Origin: Lantana camara
Taxonomy: Eukaryota; Streptophyta; Magnoliopsida; Lamiales; Verbenaceae
Assembly (NCBI GenBank): GCA_037501455.1
Contig: CM074860.1
Location: 42,542,501 to 42,606,500, forward strand
DNA length: 64,000 bases
Direction of reading: 5' to 3'
The notes beneath the pieces are model-generated. The model worked only from the letters and a program-made list of their open reading frames with translations, searched no databases and was not told the DNA's origin. Both the position numbers and the translations under genes were made by a program. Position 1 is the stretch's first letter, and every line of letters starts with the position of its first letter. Below, in pieces: positions 11,706-24,218 of this stretch.

Positions 11706-12498
11706 TGTCACGCCCTGGGTCTGCGGACCCGTTGGACGCCAGCGTAAGTCTCCAAGCCCATCGAGTATAACCTGAAATTGGACCTAAACCACTGCCCAAA
11801 AGGGATATCCATTGGTTATACTTGAACTCTTTAACTTATATACTGAACTTAACTCTCATACTTCCCCGATGTGGGACAGGGGTGTCACAATCACCCCTCC
11901 TTCAGAATCGCGATGTCCTTGTCGCGGCATGATATATAGCCCATGACCGACTCGTCTGCGTTGGGACTCTAGAGGTGGCTCCTACGGGCTCAAGAGGTGG
12001 CTCCCACGCATGTAGCACTTTCCCCCGCAGGCTCAAGAGGTGGCTCCCAAACTCTCATACTTTCCCGATGTGGGACAGGGGTGTCACAATCACCCCTCCT
12101 TCAGAATCGCGACGTCCTCGTCGTGGCATGCCATATAGCCCATGACCGAATCGTCTCCGTTGGGACTCTAGAGGTGGCTCCTACGGGCTCAAGAGGTGGC
12201 TCCCACGCATGTAGCACTTTGCCCCGCAGGCTCAAGAGGTGGCTCCCATGTGCGTAGCACTTTGCCCCGTATAGCACTTAGCTCCTGCGGCTGACGAGCG
12301 GCTCTGATACCATTTGTCACGCCCTGGGTCCGCGGACCCGTTGGACGTGAGCGTAAGTCTCCAAGCCCACCGAGTATAACCTGAAATTGGACCTAAACCA
12401 CTGCCCAAAAGGGATATCCATTGGTTATACTTGAACTCTTTAACTTATATATTGAACTTAACTCTCATACTTTCCCGATGTGGGACAGGGGTGTCACA
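11706..12498 (-). mobile_element. TRIM element (184-bp LTRs) in the TATA region of J's LTR
   Basis: Direct repeats of 184 bp (11706-11889 and 12315-12498) start TGTCACGCCCTGGGTC and end GATGTGGGACAGGGGTGTCACA. The tRNA-iMet primer site is at 12301-12312 on the minus strand. The complement of the purine tract (ATCACCCCTCCTTC) lies after the left repeat. TATAG flanks both sides (11701-11705 and 12499-12503), a perfect target-site duplication. The ~425-bp interior holds a ~195-bp imperfect duplication that includes the last ~35 bases of the LTR, so a third LTR end sits near 12050-12087. No coding capacity. Confidence 0.95.
12301..12312 (-). other. tRNA-iMet primer-binding site of the 793-bp TRIM
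   Basis: GCTCTGATACCA, two bases before the right 184-bp repeat, is the complement of TGGTATCAGAGC. Confidence 0.9.
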
Positions 12499-14234
12499 TA
12501 TAGCCTAGGGTTTGAACCCCTTAGTCTAGTTGGAATTGGATTCCAACTTTGATTTTTCTTCTATTTTCTTTCTCTTCAAGTAATAGGAATCTTATTCAAA
12601 ATAAGATATCTATTTCTTCTAGAAGAGAAGCTCCTAATCAAATTAGGAATATTTAATTATTCTAATAATAATTAAATATCTTAGTCCAATAATATTTATT
12701 CTAATCATATTAGAATTAATATTTACTAAAATAATAAATAGAAGATATTTAATATTTATTTATTTATTTATTCTAATCAAATTAGAATAATTAAATAATT
12801 AAATACTTAAATACTTAGAGTTAATTTCTAATTAATTCCCTGAAGGGCCTTAGAATTAATTCTTTTAATTAATTCTAATGAGTTAAAATTAATTCTCTAA
12901 TTAATTTTACTTGGCTTTATAATTAATTCTCTTAATTAATTATATTAGGGATTTATAATTAATTCTCCTAATTAATTATATTTGGGCGTTATAATTAATT
13001 CTCCAATTAATTAACACATGGTCCAATTTTACAATTGAACCGCACGTCCAACTCGAGATCACGTGCCACACGTGTACATTACGCATGTGGTCTCGTTTCG
13101 ATCAACTATTTGATCCTTCCTTCAATACCCTTTGAATCTGGCATTTGTGTGTGACCCCCTAGGTTTATTTTCAGTTAGCAGTGAGCCTAATTATTTAATA
13201 CACTTTATTAATTTAATTAGTTCACAGATCACATGACCATAGTCTAGCAACAGGTGTCTACCCCTACCCGAACAATGAATATATATTCGAAAGAACCTTT
13301 CAGTCAATCACAGCTGTGAGGTACGATCCTCCTATCATCCTATCTCTCGATTAAGATCTAGGACATGGGAATAATGAGAGCCCCACTAACCTCGATCATA
13401 AAGCTAAATTCATTTCATATCTATTTGATCTCATTCCAATAAACTCTTTTCTTGATGTCTTGATCCACTACCTCGGCCGAGGGTTTAGGATGACATATGA
13501 ACGACTTATACAATAAGAGATCTTCATGCATTAAAGCAAGTGTAGGTCCTTTATCGATTCTCATATGCTTCCATGTGCCACTTGTGTAGCCCCAGTATAA
13601 GCTTTGAATCAGTTATCTAAGGCGACATCCTTTAAAGCTTATACCTAAGACTACAGAGTTCGCCCACAAAGCATCAATGGAATCTCAAGTCAAAGTATTA
13701 ATTTACTCACGCCATTGACCTGTGAGATATTTCCTAATCTGGAAGTTTCCTCTTCCTGAAGTGGAAACTTCCTTTCCTATTTAGGAATCTTCGCACGCGG
13801 GCTACCTCAGTGTACCCGTTCTAAAACGAGCACCCTCATGTATTGCGTACACATCAACTTATGCACTTTACACCCTATGAAACAAGATGATCCTTCTTAA
13901 GGACGCAATCCCACGAGCAATCCTCAATCGAGCCTAATCAACACTCCCACTGTTTGTTGGACTCATCGACTTGGAGTGTTTTCTAATCCGGTCTTAAGTT
14001 AGGGCTTATTTCATGTGCCGTTCACCTAATGACAAAGTCCCTAACATCCTTATGAATTAGGGGAGTTCTAATACATGCGCACATAATGGAAACACACAAA
14101 ACATGTATTGGCGTATAAAGAAGTGTTTGCTTATGATAATAATAAATCGTATGTTATTCAAAAATTATCTGTGAAGTAAGGAAAGTCCCAAAACGGATTA
14201 TGACTAATCGGCTTTCTAGGGCACTTTTCCAACA

Positions 14235-16811
14235 ATCTCCCACTTGCCCGTAAAAGCCATGTAGGTACTCTAACTCCCACTTCTCAAGATGTACTCTGAG
14301 AGCCTATTGACTTTGGGCGTTTCCAAAGTGGATCTGCTATCGTCTCTGTTGATGTGACCCTCTTATTTACACACCTCTAAGAAAACTCATTTTCTTTATA
14401 AAGTGATTCGTAATCACGTGTTCGGTCTCTTGGTGAGGTCTTTGGTTCTCTTACTTGAGCAACCACCCATTTAATCATACAATATGATAATGGAGTTGTT
14501 TCATGCTGGGAACTTCATCTAACTAGTTAGATGGAGTTTCTTACCCAAACACTTAACTTAGCGTTATTTAATACGACTAAGTTCTCAACTACAATAGTCA
14601 AAATTTTGCAACGTACATGCTTGGAACGGTTTCCACATGTTGCTTTGCCATTCAGGCATAAATTGTATCCTTTCAATGATTCACAATCATCTATGTTTGA
14701 TGAACGATTACATCAAATATCCTTGTAACGACAAGATCTTTCTAGGCACTATAAAGATATCCTCATTTCTTCTAAAGTACTCTGAGAGTATATTTTACAA
14801 TAGTCCAGTGACCTTCTCAAAGGTCAGATTAGACTTGGCTCATCACGCTAAGTGCTGGGCCACGTCTGATTTAGCACATAACCTGGCATATATTATGCAC
14901 CCTTTCACTTAAAGGGGTTTGTTTAGACATTCTAACTTTGTTAAAGTTATTTTAGGATACATACTTCTTCAAAAGAGATGTTCCATTTATCCATACTAAA
15001 CTATTTTAGTACCGTGGTTATGTACTCGTTTTGTGATAATCCATTTATGTTCTTAGATCTATCTATATAGATCTAAATGTTGGGAATTTAGGATAGTCAC
15101 TAGGATCTTTCATGTCAAATTGTTTCCTAAACAAAATTTTGGTAACTTTCATGTCATCCTTCGCATTCCTAATAAGAATGATGTCATATCTAAAGTACCA
15201 AAGGTTGAAACTAGCATCACTAACTTTCACACGTACAATTGAGACTTATTCGACTTTCATCTGAGTCAAACGATTTGACTAACCTATGGAATTGAATTTT
15301 CTAACTCTTACAAGCCTTTATCAATCTACAGATTGAATTAGGGGTTTGCATACCCACTGAATATGAGATTCATAGAAATACAATATTTTAGTCTCTTTCA
15401 ATCTCCTATTGAGTAAGACAGTTCTCATATTCATTTATCATATCTCATAGTCAGAATATGCAGAGATGCTAGACACAATCCGAGTGGACTTTTACATTTC
15501 AACTGTCAAGAAAGTTGTAATGCCTTCCATTTACTCCAAGCTTTCGCTTGTAGATCCATTTAGGTGGATCAACCAAGGTCCAAACTTGGTTTGAGTATAT
15601 GGAATCCATATTGGATTTCAAGGCTTGTTAACACTACTCAGATTCCAAATCTGACAATATTTCCTCTTTAAGTAATTCCTTGGCTATCTAGGAATGCGTT
15701 CTAAATGCATCTTAAGAGGAGAGTTTCACACGTGTACTTACTCTAAAATTTGGCCAAGTTTTATCAGATGGGCTCATTTCTTCTATATATGGCGTGGGGT
15801 ATTTATCCTCAAATTTCTTTGAGGTCTGCCTACTTACCTTTCTCGTCTTATAGGAACGATTCCTTAAGAAAGCTACATTCCTTGAAACAAACAAACTTTG
15901 TCCTTGAATTCTTTCAAGCTTATCTCCCACTATCCTCTTCACTTAAGAGGATTTCCCTATATTCTTGGACAAGAATAATTAGGGAATTATAGAATGCCAC
16001 ATTTCATAGTGCAATTAAGGAACTGGTTTTGGAAGGTACTAGATTCAAAATCTCTAACTGCATTTTCTAGGGGTTTATTCCTAGAATGAATACAAGTCAG
16101 TAAAGCTTGTTATGGAACGAACCATATCCTATAAGGTTTTGTTCCTTCATTCAGAAACGCTAAGGTGTTCTCGAACTAGTTTACTGAGAGATAATACTAT
16201 TATCTCTAAGATGACAAAGAAATTAGTCACTAAGGTATTCGCCATCTCGATCAGATCGAGTTGTATATAACTTATGACTACTTTGGTTCCTAACCTCCCT
16301 TTTGAAATTCTAAGAACTTCATATAAGTTTCGGATTTGTACTTCATCAAGTGAACTCATTCATAATGATTGAACTAATGATTATTTGTAGTGCTTACACT
16401 GAGCAATAGATAAACATCAGCATGGATCGAAATCCACTGAGTGTTTAGCATGTTTCCATGTTTCACATAAACTGGTTTTGGGAATGTTTCCCTTAAGACA
16501 GGATTCACAGAAAGTTAACTCTCCAGGTTCATTTTCTTAAAATGATCCTAAGATTTCTAACTCACTAATCCTTTTGAGTCTTAATGTCCCTAATTAATTT
16601 GAAACTTTGTCATCTCACTTACTTTTGTTATCTTATTGTATGTTCAAAACATTAGTGCTTTGAGTTTTACACAACGGATTATGCAGAATTAACTCAAGAT
16701 TAGTGAATTCTAATCCTATTAGAATTACTACACGAGATAACCCATTAGAGTACCCATACTCTATGCAGTTCCCTTTCAAAGTCCTTATTTTGCAACTATA
16801 GAAGCAAACGT
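14235..16811 (-). mobile_element. Interior of element J, first part (non-coding)
   Basis: This begins with the complement of a polypurine tract (14235-14246). No reading frame above about 90 codons and no gag, protease, integrase or reverse transcriptase motif could be seen on either strand over 2.6 kb. Either J is a non-autonomous copia derivative or its coding region is farther in, beyond 64000. The sequence ends in CAAACGT, where a solo LTR interrupts it. Confidence 0.6.
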
Positions 16812-18752
16812 TGTTGGAAAATACGAATCAGAAAGCAGCGGAATTTAAAAAATTTTCCCAACAAAAGGACCTAGGACTCGCAATCGTGTATCTAAATTCG
16901 AAGGAATAAGAAACTTACTTTCTTAATTGTCTTTCTTGAAGCGTTTCAAGCCACGCAAGAACGCTCTTCTCGCGGCTTGATCCCCTCTCCTTGGTAAAGC
17001 TCGAATCTTCAAACTTCTAACTTGAAGTCTCTAGAGATAGTCCACCAACTTGGTCACAATCTAACTAGTAAGGATGCTAGTTCTCTAGTTAGTGTTTAGG
17101 CTTAACCTAGGGTTTCGTTTATCTTGGAGAAAGGATGGTGTTCAACACATGAACCAAAAGAATTGCCAATTCGCTCTAAGGGGAGCTCGAGCTCCCCTAT
17201 TTATAATCAAGGGAGGACCGAAAATCCTAGTCCTCATGGGCTAGGGTTTTGGTCTCTCTCTCTCCTATTACTTGATCATCAAGTATTTTGACTTTGACTT
17301 TGAATTCTAATTCAAATCAACTTTCAAGAGAGCTAAAAATATCCAAACTATTTTTGGATAATTTTATACTTTATTTATTTAAAATAAATAATTTATTTTA
17401 TCTAATTAATTAATTCACAATTAATTAACTAGATTATTTTTTCTTCCAAAATAAGACTTTCTTTTTAATTCAAAATTAAACCAAAGTCTATTAAATAATT
17501 AACAAATTAATTATTTAATATATAATTAAATAATCACGTGTGGCACATGTGTCACAATGACACGTGTCCAGTCACGTGACCCACACATGTGGTTTCACAC
17601 GTGTGGAACCCTCTAGGCTCGATTAACTCGTTTAATCATTTTAAAGCCTCAACTCATGTAACCAAGTTGTTGTGTGTGACCCTCTAGGTTCTCAATTCAA
17701 TTAGCATTGACCCTAATTAATTAATTCACTAATTAATTAATCAGTCCACAGATTAAACGACTATAGTCTAGCAACAGGTGTTTAACCCCTAGCTGAATTG
17801 GAATGTTCGGATTCGACAGAACCTTTAAGTCATTGACTAATGTGAGATACAATCCTCCTACTTACTATCTCTCAACCAAGATCTAGGGCAAGGGAATAAT
17901 CAGAACCCTAATAATCCGGTCTTAAAGCTAAGTGCATTTCATATCCATTTGATCTCAATCCAAGAAACCCTTTTCTTGATGTCTTGATCTACTGCCTTGG
18001 CCAAGGACTCCATATGACATATGAATGACTTACACAATAAGAGATCACCTTGCAAATCCAAGTGTAGGTCCTTTCTTGATTCTCATTCACTTTCATGAAT
18101 CACTTGTGCAGCCCCAGCATAAGCCTTGAATCAGTTGTCTAAGGCGACACCCTTTAAAGCTTATACCTAAGACTACAGAGTTAACTCATAAAGTGACAAG
18201 GAACCTCAAGTCTTAAGGATCAATTAATCACATCAATGACTCATGAGATATTTCCTAATCTGGAAGTTTCCATTTCCTGAAATAGAAACTTCCTTTCCCA
18301 TTTAGGAATGTTCTCACACGGGGCACCTCAGTGAACTTACTTATTAAAGTAAGCACCCTCATGTATCACGCACGTATCAACTATACACTTTGCACCTCCA
18401 TGAAGCAAGGTGGTCCTTCTTAAGGGCGTGATCCCACAAGCAAGCCTTAGAGGAGTCAGGTTGACACTCCCACTGTCTGTAGGACTCATCGGCTTGGAGT
18501 ATTTTACTAATCATGACTTATGTGATATAGGGCTCGTTCCATGAACCATTTCACCTAAATGGTAGAGTCCTAAAGTCATCAGGATTAGGGGAGTTCTTAT
18601 ACATGCACAGATAAAGTAAACGCATACCAAACAAGAGCATAAAAAGAAGTGTTGCCTCAATTCATTATTTCATTCAAAGATTGTCTGTGATTACAATAAG
18701 GAAAAGCACAAAGCGGATATACAATCGGCTTTCTAGGGCACTATTCCTAACA
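16812..18752 (-). mobile_element. Solo LTR, copia type, minus strand
   Basis: 1941 bp from TGTTGGAAAATACG to GCACTATTCCTAACA with perfect terminal TGTT(G/A)G-type ends. AACGT is duplicated on both sides (16807-16811 and 18753-18757). No interior or second LTR is present, so it is a solo LTR. It is an inverted near-copy of 27082-29003. The orientation follows from the TATA-like TATAAATAG on the minus strand (around 17200) near the expected promoter position. Confidence 0.92.
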
Positions 18753-18757
18753 AACGT

Positions 18758-19251
18758 CCTATTTGATCTCTAGTGTCTTTTGGGCGTGTGCCTTTACTCA
18801 TCTCTCCATTGGGTTTTAAAGGTCTCTTCTTCGTTAGGCCTTCAAGCCTTTACCTTAGTAGGTTCAGAAGAAGAATTAACCATCATAACCTTTTAGTCCT
18901 TCTTAAGGATGCTCTCAACCGTGATTAACTAAGTGATTAACTATGCTACAATGGCATCATTTTAGTTGAGTATAAAAGGGTTCAATGATGGTGGAAGCAA
19001 TGCGAGCAATCAGTGCATTGAGAACTCATTTCTCAATTAAGATCGAGACTTCAAGATCTTCGAATAAGATTTTTAGACCTCGTTCGTGTGCACTTGTTTT
19101 CTCATTGGAATATGGAACTATTCGATAATGTTATACCTTGTAACATTTTTGTGAGGTGGTTCAATTGCTGTTTAGTGGTTGGAAAAATTCATCCAATTTA
19201 GATTGCTTCTCCTTAGGCCCGGGTCGAATTTTCAGAAGTGAAAACTTCGCC
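18758..19251 (-). mobile_element. Interior of element J, second part
   Basis: Continuation of J's interior between the solo LTR and element E. It is non-coding as far as can be seen. TCGCC at its end (19247-19251) is E's left target-site copy. The interior resumes at 63123. Confidence 0.6.
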
Positions 19252-22200
19252 TGTAACACCCCGGTTTTTCGGTCATGTATTTTGATGTATGTGTTTACTA
19301 ATTTGCGCGAATTAATTGTCAATAAGTGTTTAAATATTATTTTATTTTATTTCATTTCATTTTATTTCGTTAATATTGGTTCTTTTAATTTCTTTTAATA
19401 TTTGAATTAATTGAATTTGAATTTATATGAATTCTTGAACAATATGCATCTACGTGACAAGTTTCGTGCCGTTACTATATGATTTGAATTCGGAATTTTG
19501 TGGAAATTTAATATGTTGGAGCTATGTGTGTCATGAACATGTATATATGCTCGTTTTACATTTTTGGGTTCGTTTGGTTGCGTTTTAAATTTATTTGGTA
19601 TGTTTGGAACCAAACCGGGGGCTAACAAGCACTTAGTGCACCCTTGGTTCCGTATGTGATATCATGAGCTCGGTAGCTCGAAATCGAGTTCCGTCAACTT
19701 CATTGAACTCGTAACGAAAATTCAGGTTCAATGAACTTAGCCTCATATTTTTATAAGACCATTTGAATCCCTGAAATTCAACCGAAAATCGAAACGAATG
19801 CAAATCTGCCACTCTTTACCAAAAGAGCCATATTTCATTCAAACCTTGACCAAATTAACCATGGTTGGATTCTATGGCACCCTAGTTAAGACACTAACAC
19901 CCCATACCAGCCCCAAACCGAACCATACTCAGCAAACATGAGAAATATCAGCCCAAAACCCCTGCTCCAGTTCCATTCCCATAACCTTGCCAAAGCTTGG
20001 AGATTTAAGCTCAAATCTCTTCCGTCTTCCATCCAATTCACAAGGTGAGTTTAGTGTTGTGGTTATACATTCAATATGTGTCATTTTAAGCCATGCATCC
20101 CTAATTTTAAGCTCATATTCTTGGAGTTTTGAAGACATACATGAATAGCTAGGTTTGAGCTAAATTCTTGATTCCCTTGATTCTTTAGAGCTTTTGATTG
20201 ATTGTAAGCATGGAAGTGATGATCTTAACTCCCTCTTTTCATCTATGATCATGTATTTTATGGTGGTTGAGAGTTTAAGGAGATACCACTAATGAGTTTG
20301 GGATAAAATTTCATGAATTGATCACATAATTCTTCATCTCACGTTTGTTTACCTTGAGAGCATGATCAAGTGTTGTTCTAGTTTGGTTTTGATGTGTATT
20401 TGCTGCCTTTACATACCTGAACTTGTTGGTTGGGGTGGTGGCTTGGTTTGCTCTGTTTCGTTGCATTTTTGCTGCTGTTGCAGGCCGGTCGCGGCCGCGA
20501 TCGAACCATGAAGGAAAATGGTAGCGGTCATGACCCTCTCACGTCTTTGTTTCATTGTCTCTCAGGTCGCGCCCGCGACCTGAATCTTGTGCATTTCTAG
20601 TTGCGGACAACACCCAAAATTTGCCATGTTTCGAGTTCTTGGAATAATTGATCAAAAATCCGGAAATTGCATGACCCTCACTTAATCTGCATGAAATTTC
20701 AGTTTTCAAACGTGAATTGCATGGCTTCTTTGGCTTGTTTTTAGCTTATTCACTTCATTAACATGTCGTATAATGTGTTATCTTATGTGTTATGAAGTTT
20801 GGTGATTTTTCGTTGAATATTTTCCGAGATATGCTTCAATATGTCTTCTTTGCTCCTAATGTGTGCATGCATGGAATGTTGATCTTAAAGATGAACCCTA
20901 ATTGCTATGTATGCCTTATTTTATGACTTATATGATATGTATACATGTTATACTATATGTTATGTGTATTATTTTAATTTCTTGGATTAATTTGGTATGA
21001 ATTATGAGAGTAATGAACGTAAACGAATTTGAATGATTCTTAAAATGAATATGTTGAACGCTTAGATGTCTTTGAGATATTAATCGTACACATGAACGAT
21101 TCCTTGGCATAATATCACCTCTTGTGCCTTCATAACCTATGTTGTACTTGTCGTATATAGTTTATGGCGCAATATGTCTTCCTTGCTCCAATATGGTACG
21201 TACATGCATTGATGTTTAATGTTTGAACCCTAAATGATGTTGTGCTTCTTTTTAAGGATTGATATGAAGTGTTTACATGTTATACTACGTGTGATGATCG
21301 TTATTTGAATTTCTTAGATTTATGTGGTATGGAAATGAAAGTCATGAACTCATATAGATATGAACGCTTCTTGAAAGGAATGAATGGTTTGTATACATGT
21401 CTTTAAGACATTAATTGTGCACAAGAATGTTTCTATGACATGATATCATATATTATACTTTCATATCGTATTCATTGCATTGCCATGCGTCATATGTGGT
21501 TCATTTAGAGTCTTGAGTCTCACACATGCACCGTGTTATCTTTTGTACAATTTTCTCCAGGGTGGAGACGTACCGGGTTCATAGGACACTTTCAAGTCTT
21601 CTTGTCTTCTTGGTTTTGGTAAGGTGTAACAGGTGGGTTTCTCTTCTATTAGTTAAAACCGACCCGATATATTCCAATGTGTATATTTCAAGCCAAAGGT
21701 ACTATATATATATATATATCGAGTCGTTTTCAAGGAGTCTATGATTTTGATTTTTAAATCCCTTTTTCTTTTATGAATACTTACCGATTGTTTTGGCAAG
21801 GACATGATTGATTGCACGGGCCCAGGGACTTGGTACATGTGGCTATTCGGGGAGGCAAGGGCCGACGGTGATCCCTTGTGCTAGTCCCACATCGTAGCGG
21901 TGATACCGACCCTCGCTAGGAGTTTTAGCGGGGAATGGGAGCTGAGTGCCAATTGGAGAATTCATGTAACCCCATTGGTCATTGATTGGGTAGCCGAGTC
22001 TCGCTAACCCGTCCACCACCCGAAGGAAGAAGGTGTAATTGTTAATGCATGAATGAATGATAAAGATCGAATGATTGAATGAATGAATGATATGATTGTC
22101 GCATGATCGCTAATGAATGAATTAATGCACACACGAGGTGTAGATTGGAGATTTTACCCCCCTCGTCGGGCTCACGTTATGACCAATTGAATGATTGAAA

Positions 22201-22828
22201 TAAATTGATTGTTGTAATCCCGAGCGTTGTTTTATTTTGTTTTCACCCACTTGGAAAATATTCTAAAAACCTCGCACGGGATTATAGCTTGCATGCGTGG
22301 GTGTTTAAATTCTTGTAATATTATAATATTAAACCCTGTTTTATACCCACCATTCTCCTATAGACTAAACCCGGTTTGTTTTCAGTTTTCTTGTAGGTTT
22401 GGAGTGCTAGGTGGGAAGTCAAGTCTGCTAAGTCTTTCGGTCAAGTCAGAGTTGGCTCATATGCATATTGTACCATGATTTGTTTAAGTTGATGAATGTA
22501 AGATTTGTATTGATTCTTACTACTATCATGAATTCGTAATTGATGTTTTATGATTTACGTTTATGTTGAATTTCGGGACTAGGTGCCTATGTTAGTGGAA
22601 CCCGTCTCTATGGTTGATATACTCTTTGGAGTATATGTCCCACTTTCGTAATTGCTTTTATATTCTTGAATTGTTCTATGCGGTTGCGAAAGTTTAGTTC
22701 CCGCCTAGCCTATGGAGTGAGTGGGTCCCCGTTCGCTGTGAGCCAGGTTCATGTATGGACTTTCCATTTCATGGTTGGATCGGGCTCATAGTGCGGGGGA
22801 TGTGGCGCCTTCCGGTTGGGGTGCTACA
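19252..22828 (+). repeat. 5' LTR of element E
   Basis: TGTAACACCCCGG to GGGGTGCTACA. In order it holds the GGAACCAA/TTGGTTCC hairpin (19606-19651), a 5' splice-like site CAAG|GTGAGT (20044/20045), a 12-bp palindrome TCGCGGCCGCGA (20489-20500), the hairpin CAGGTCGC-GCCC-GCGACCTG (20563-20582), a 63-nt exon-like block (21561-21623), GAATGAATGA microsatellites (22050-22120) and a 3' splice-like site CTTGTAG (to 22396). Against its partner LTR it differs by a few percent, many changes being C to T or G to A at CG sites, plus a ~29-bp deletion near 20669. Confidence 0.93.
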
Positions 22829-24218
22829 TCCTTAAGTGGTATCAGAGCCCGGTTGCAAAACCGGTGTTCTCGTGTTGTGATTGAGTCAGTCTAGGTCGTA
22901 CGGCTTAGGAACTACTTGAAAATATGTGCATTGCATCGATCTTGAATATGAAATTGCCTTCCTTTTTTTGAATCTTGCTGAATTATTTGTTACATTCTTA
23001 CATTGGATCAGTGCCTTTCGTGTTGAATACGTGCCATGAGCATGCACTAATTGCATGCATGTACTCTTGAAATAAGTTATCAATTACAGGTTGTGAAGGT
23101 ACTATCAAACCACGGCCAAGTATCACGCTAACAACGCTCTATTGCAAGTTCTTTTTGAGGCTTAGGAGATAGGAAGGATGCCCTGAGGATGATTATAGAG
23201 AATTCTAGATGCGTGTCTTTCCTAGATGGAGTTAGAGTTAAGGGCTAGGAGTCGGAATAGAGGTCTGCTTTGGAGATGCAAGGGTAGAGAGGCACTTGGT
23301 GAAATAAGAGTTGTTCGGGGAATGTTTATGACGCCGAAGATTGGTATATGCGGCTCCCCTACCTAGGATGCGATAATTGGATTCAATGGGATCATTCAAT
23401 CTAAGAAATGGAGTGAAGGCTTCTTGAAGGTAATTTAGTTCGGGGTTTGGATCATTGAAGAGATACCAATGATTGAGAGGAGTTGAGGTAAAATAGATCC
23501 GGTGGGAATTAAGCAACATGGGTTGTCTAAGAAGGGTTCTAAATAATTTAGTAATTAGAAATCGAGTTTGTAGAAATCAAGATTGGGAAGAGTTTGGACT
23601 CGGGTGCTCCGGATTTCGACTAAGATGGAAGACGAGTCAGGAAGGGATTAAAGAAAGGTAAGTAATGTGGTAAATAAAAATTCATGGAAGGTGACAATAC
23701 TAAGGATAGGATTTGAGTTCATTTTCCAAATCCAAGCTGAATTGTCGTGTTGTGAGGTCGAATTGGGAAATATGGAGCAACAAATGGAAACGGTAAAGAA
23801 AGGCAAAGACTCTTTGGGAGGAGATCATGTGCTCAAGTATAAGCAATCGAAAAACGAGTTTAATTCACTAATCTCCACTCATAAAGGACCTTGGCTTTTT
23901 AGAGAATCCCGCTCCTGTGTCGTAGGACTTGTAGCTCGGGTGATGATGAGAAGTAGGGTTCAGAACTACATTAGGGTTTAATTTTGTAAGAGAATTTGGG
24001 CAATGTTGAAGGGTGATTTTCGGGGAGAAATCCAGATGCTAATTCAGTGGATGTCGAAGAAGTTAGGGATCGAGAAATTTCAATTCCGGACTGTGGAAGG
24101 TACAAGTTGATGCACAAGGACTCATGGAAATTTTGAAGACCGTGGGAAAGGCAAGAAATGATCAATACGTTAAAGTAAGCCAGGGCCAGAGAAATGAGAA
24201 AAAGCTACCGAGTTAACC
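22829..24218 (+). mobile_element. Interior of E, first part
   Basis: Collinear with the interiors of B (37224-38430) and A (46440-47660). No recognisable domain is present. A short frame at about 23730-23860 (FQIQAELSCCEVEL...QQMETVKKGKDSL...ALKYKQ-like) is conserved at the amino-acid level in B and partly in A. It looks helical or coiled-coil in character and may be the last trace of a coding region. E's interior is cut at TAACC by element F. Confidence 0.75.
22837..22850 (+). other. tRNA-iMet primer-binding site of E
   Basis: TGGTATCAGAGCCC lies eight bases (TCCTTAAG) after the 5' LTR. The same spacer occurs in A and B. Confidence 0.93.

Larger units (their letters stand above)
11288..14234 (-). 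mobile_element. 3' LTR of copia-like element J, split by a TRIM
   Basis: The plus strand reads TGTTGGAAAA... to ...TTTTCCAACA, perfect TGTTGG/CCAACA ends. Without the inserted TRIM the LTR is about 2.15 kb. It is a diverged relative of the solo LTRs at 16812 and 27082: the same end CTTTCTAGGGCACTTTTCC, and the same ordered blocks such as CAACAGGTGT and CTAAGACTACAGAGTT. To its right ATCTCCCACTTG is the complement of CAAGTGGGAGAT, a typical polypurine tract. This is therefore the 3' LTR of a minus-strand element whose interior runs rightward. On the minus strand TATAAATA next to the TRIM junction (about 11698-11705) is the likely TATA box. Left flank TTCAA should be one copy of its target-site duplication. 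Confidence 0.85.
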
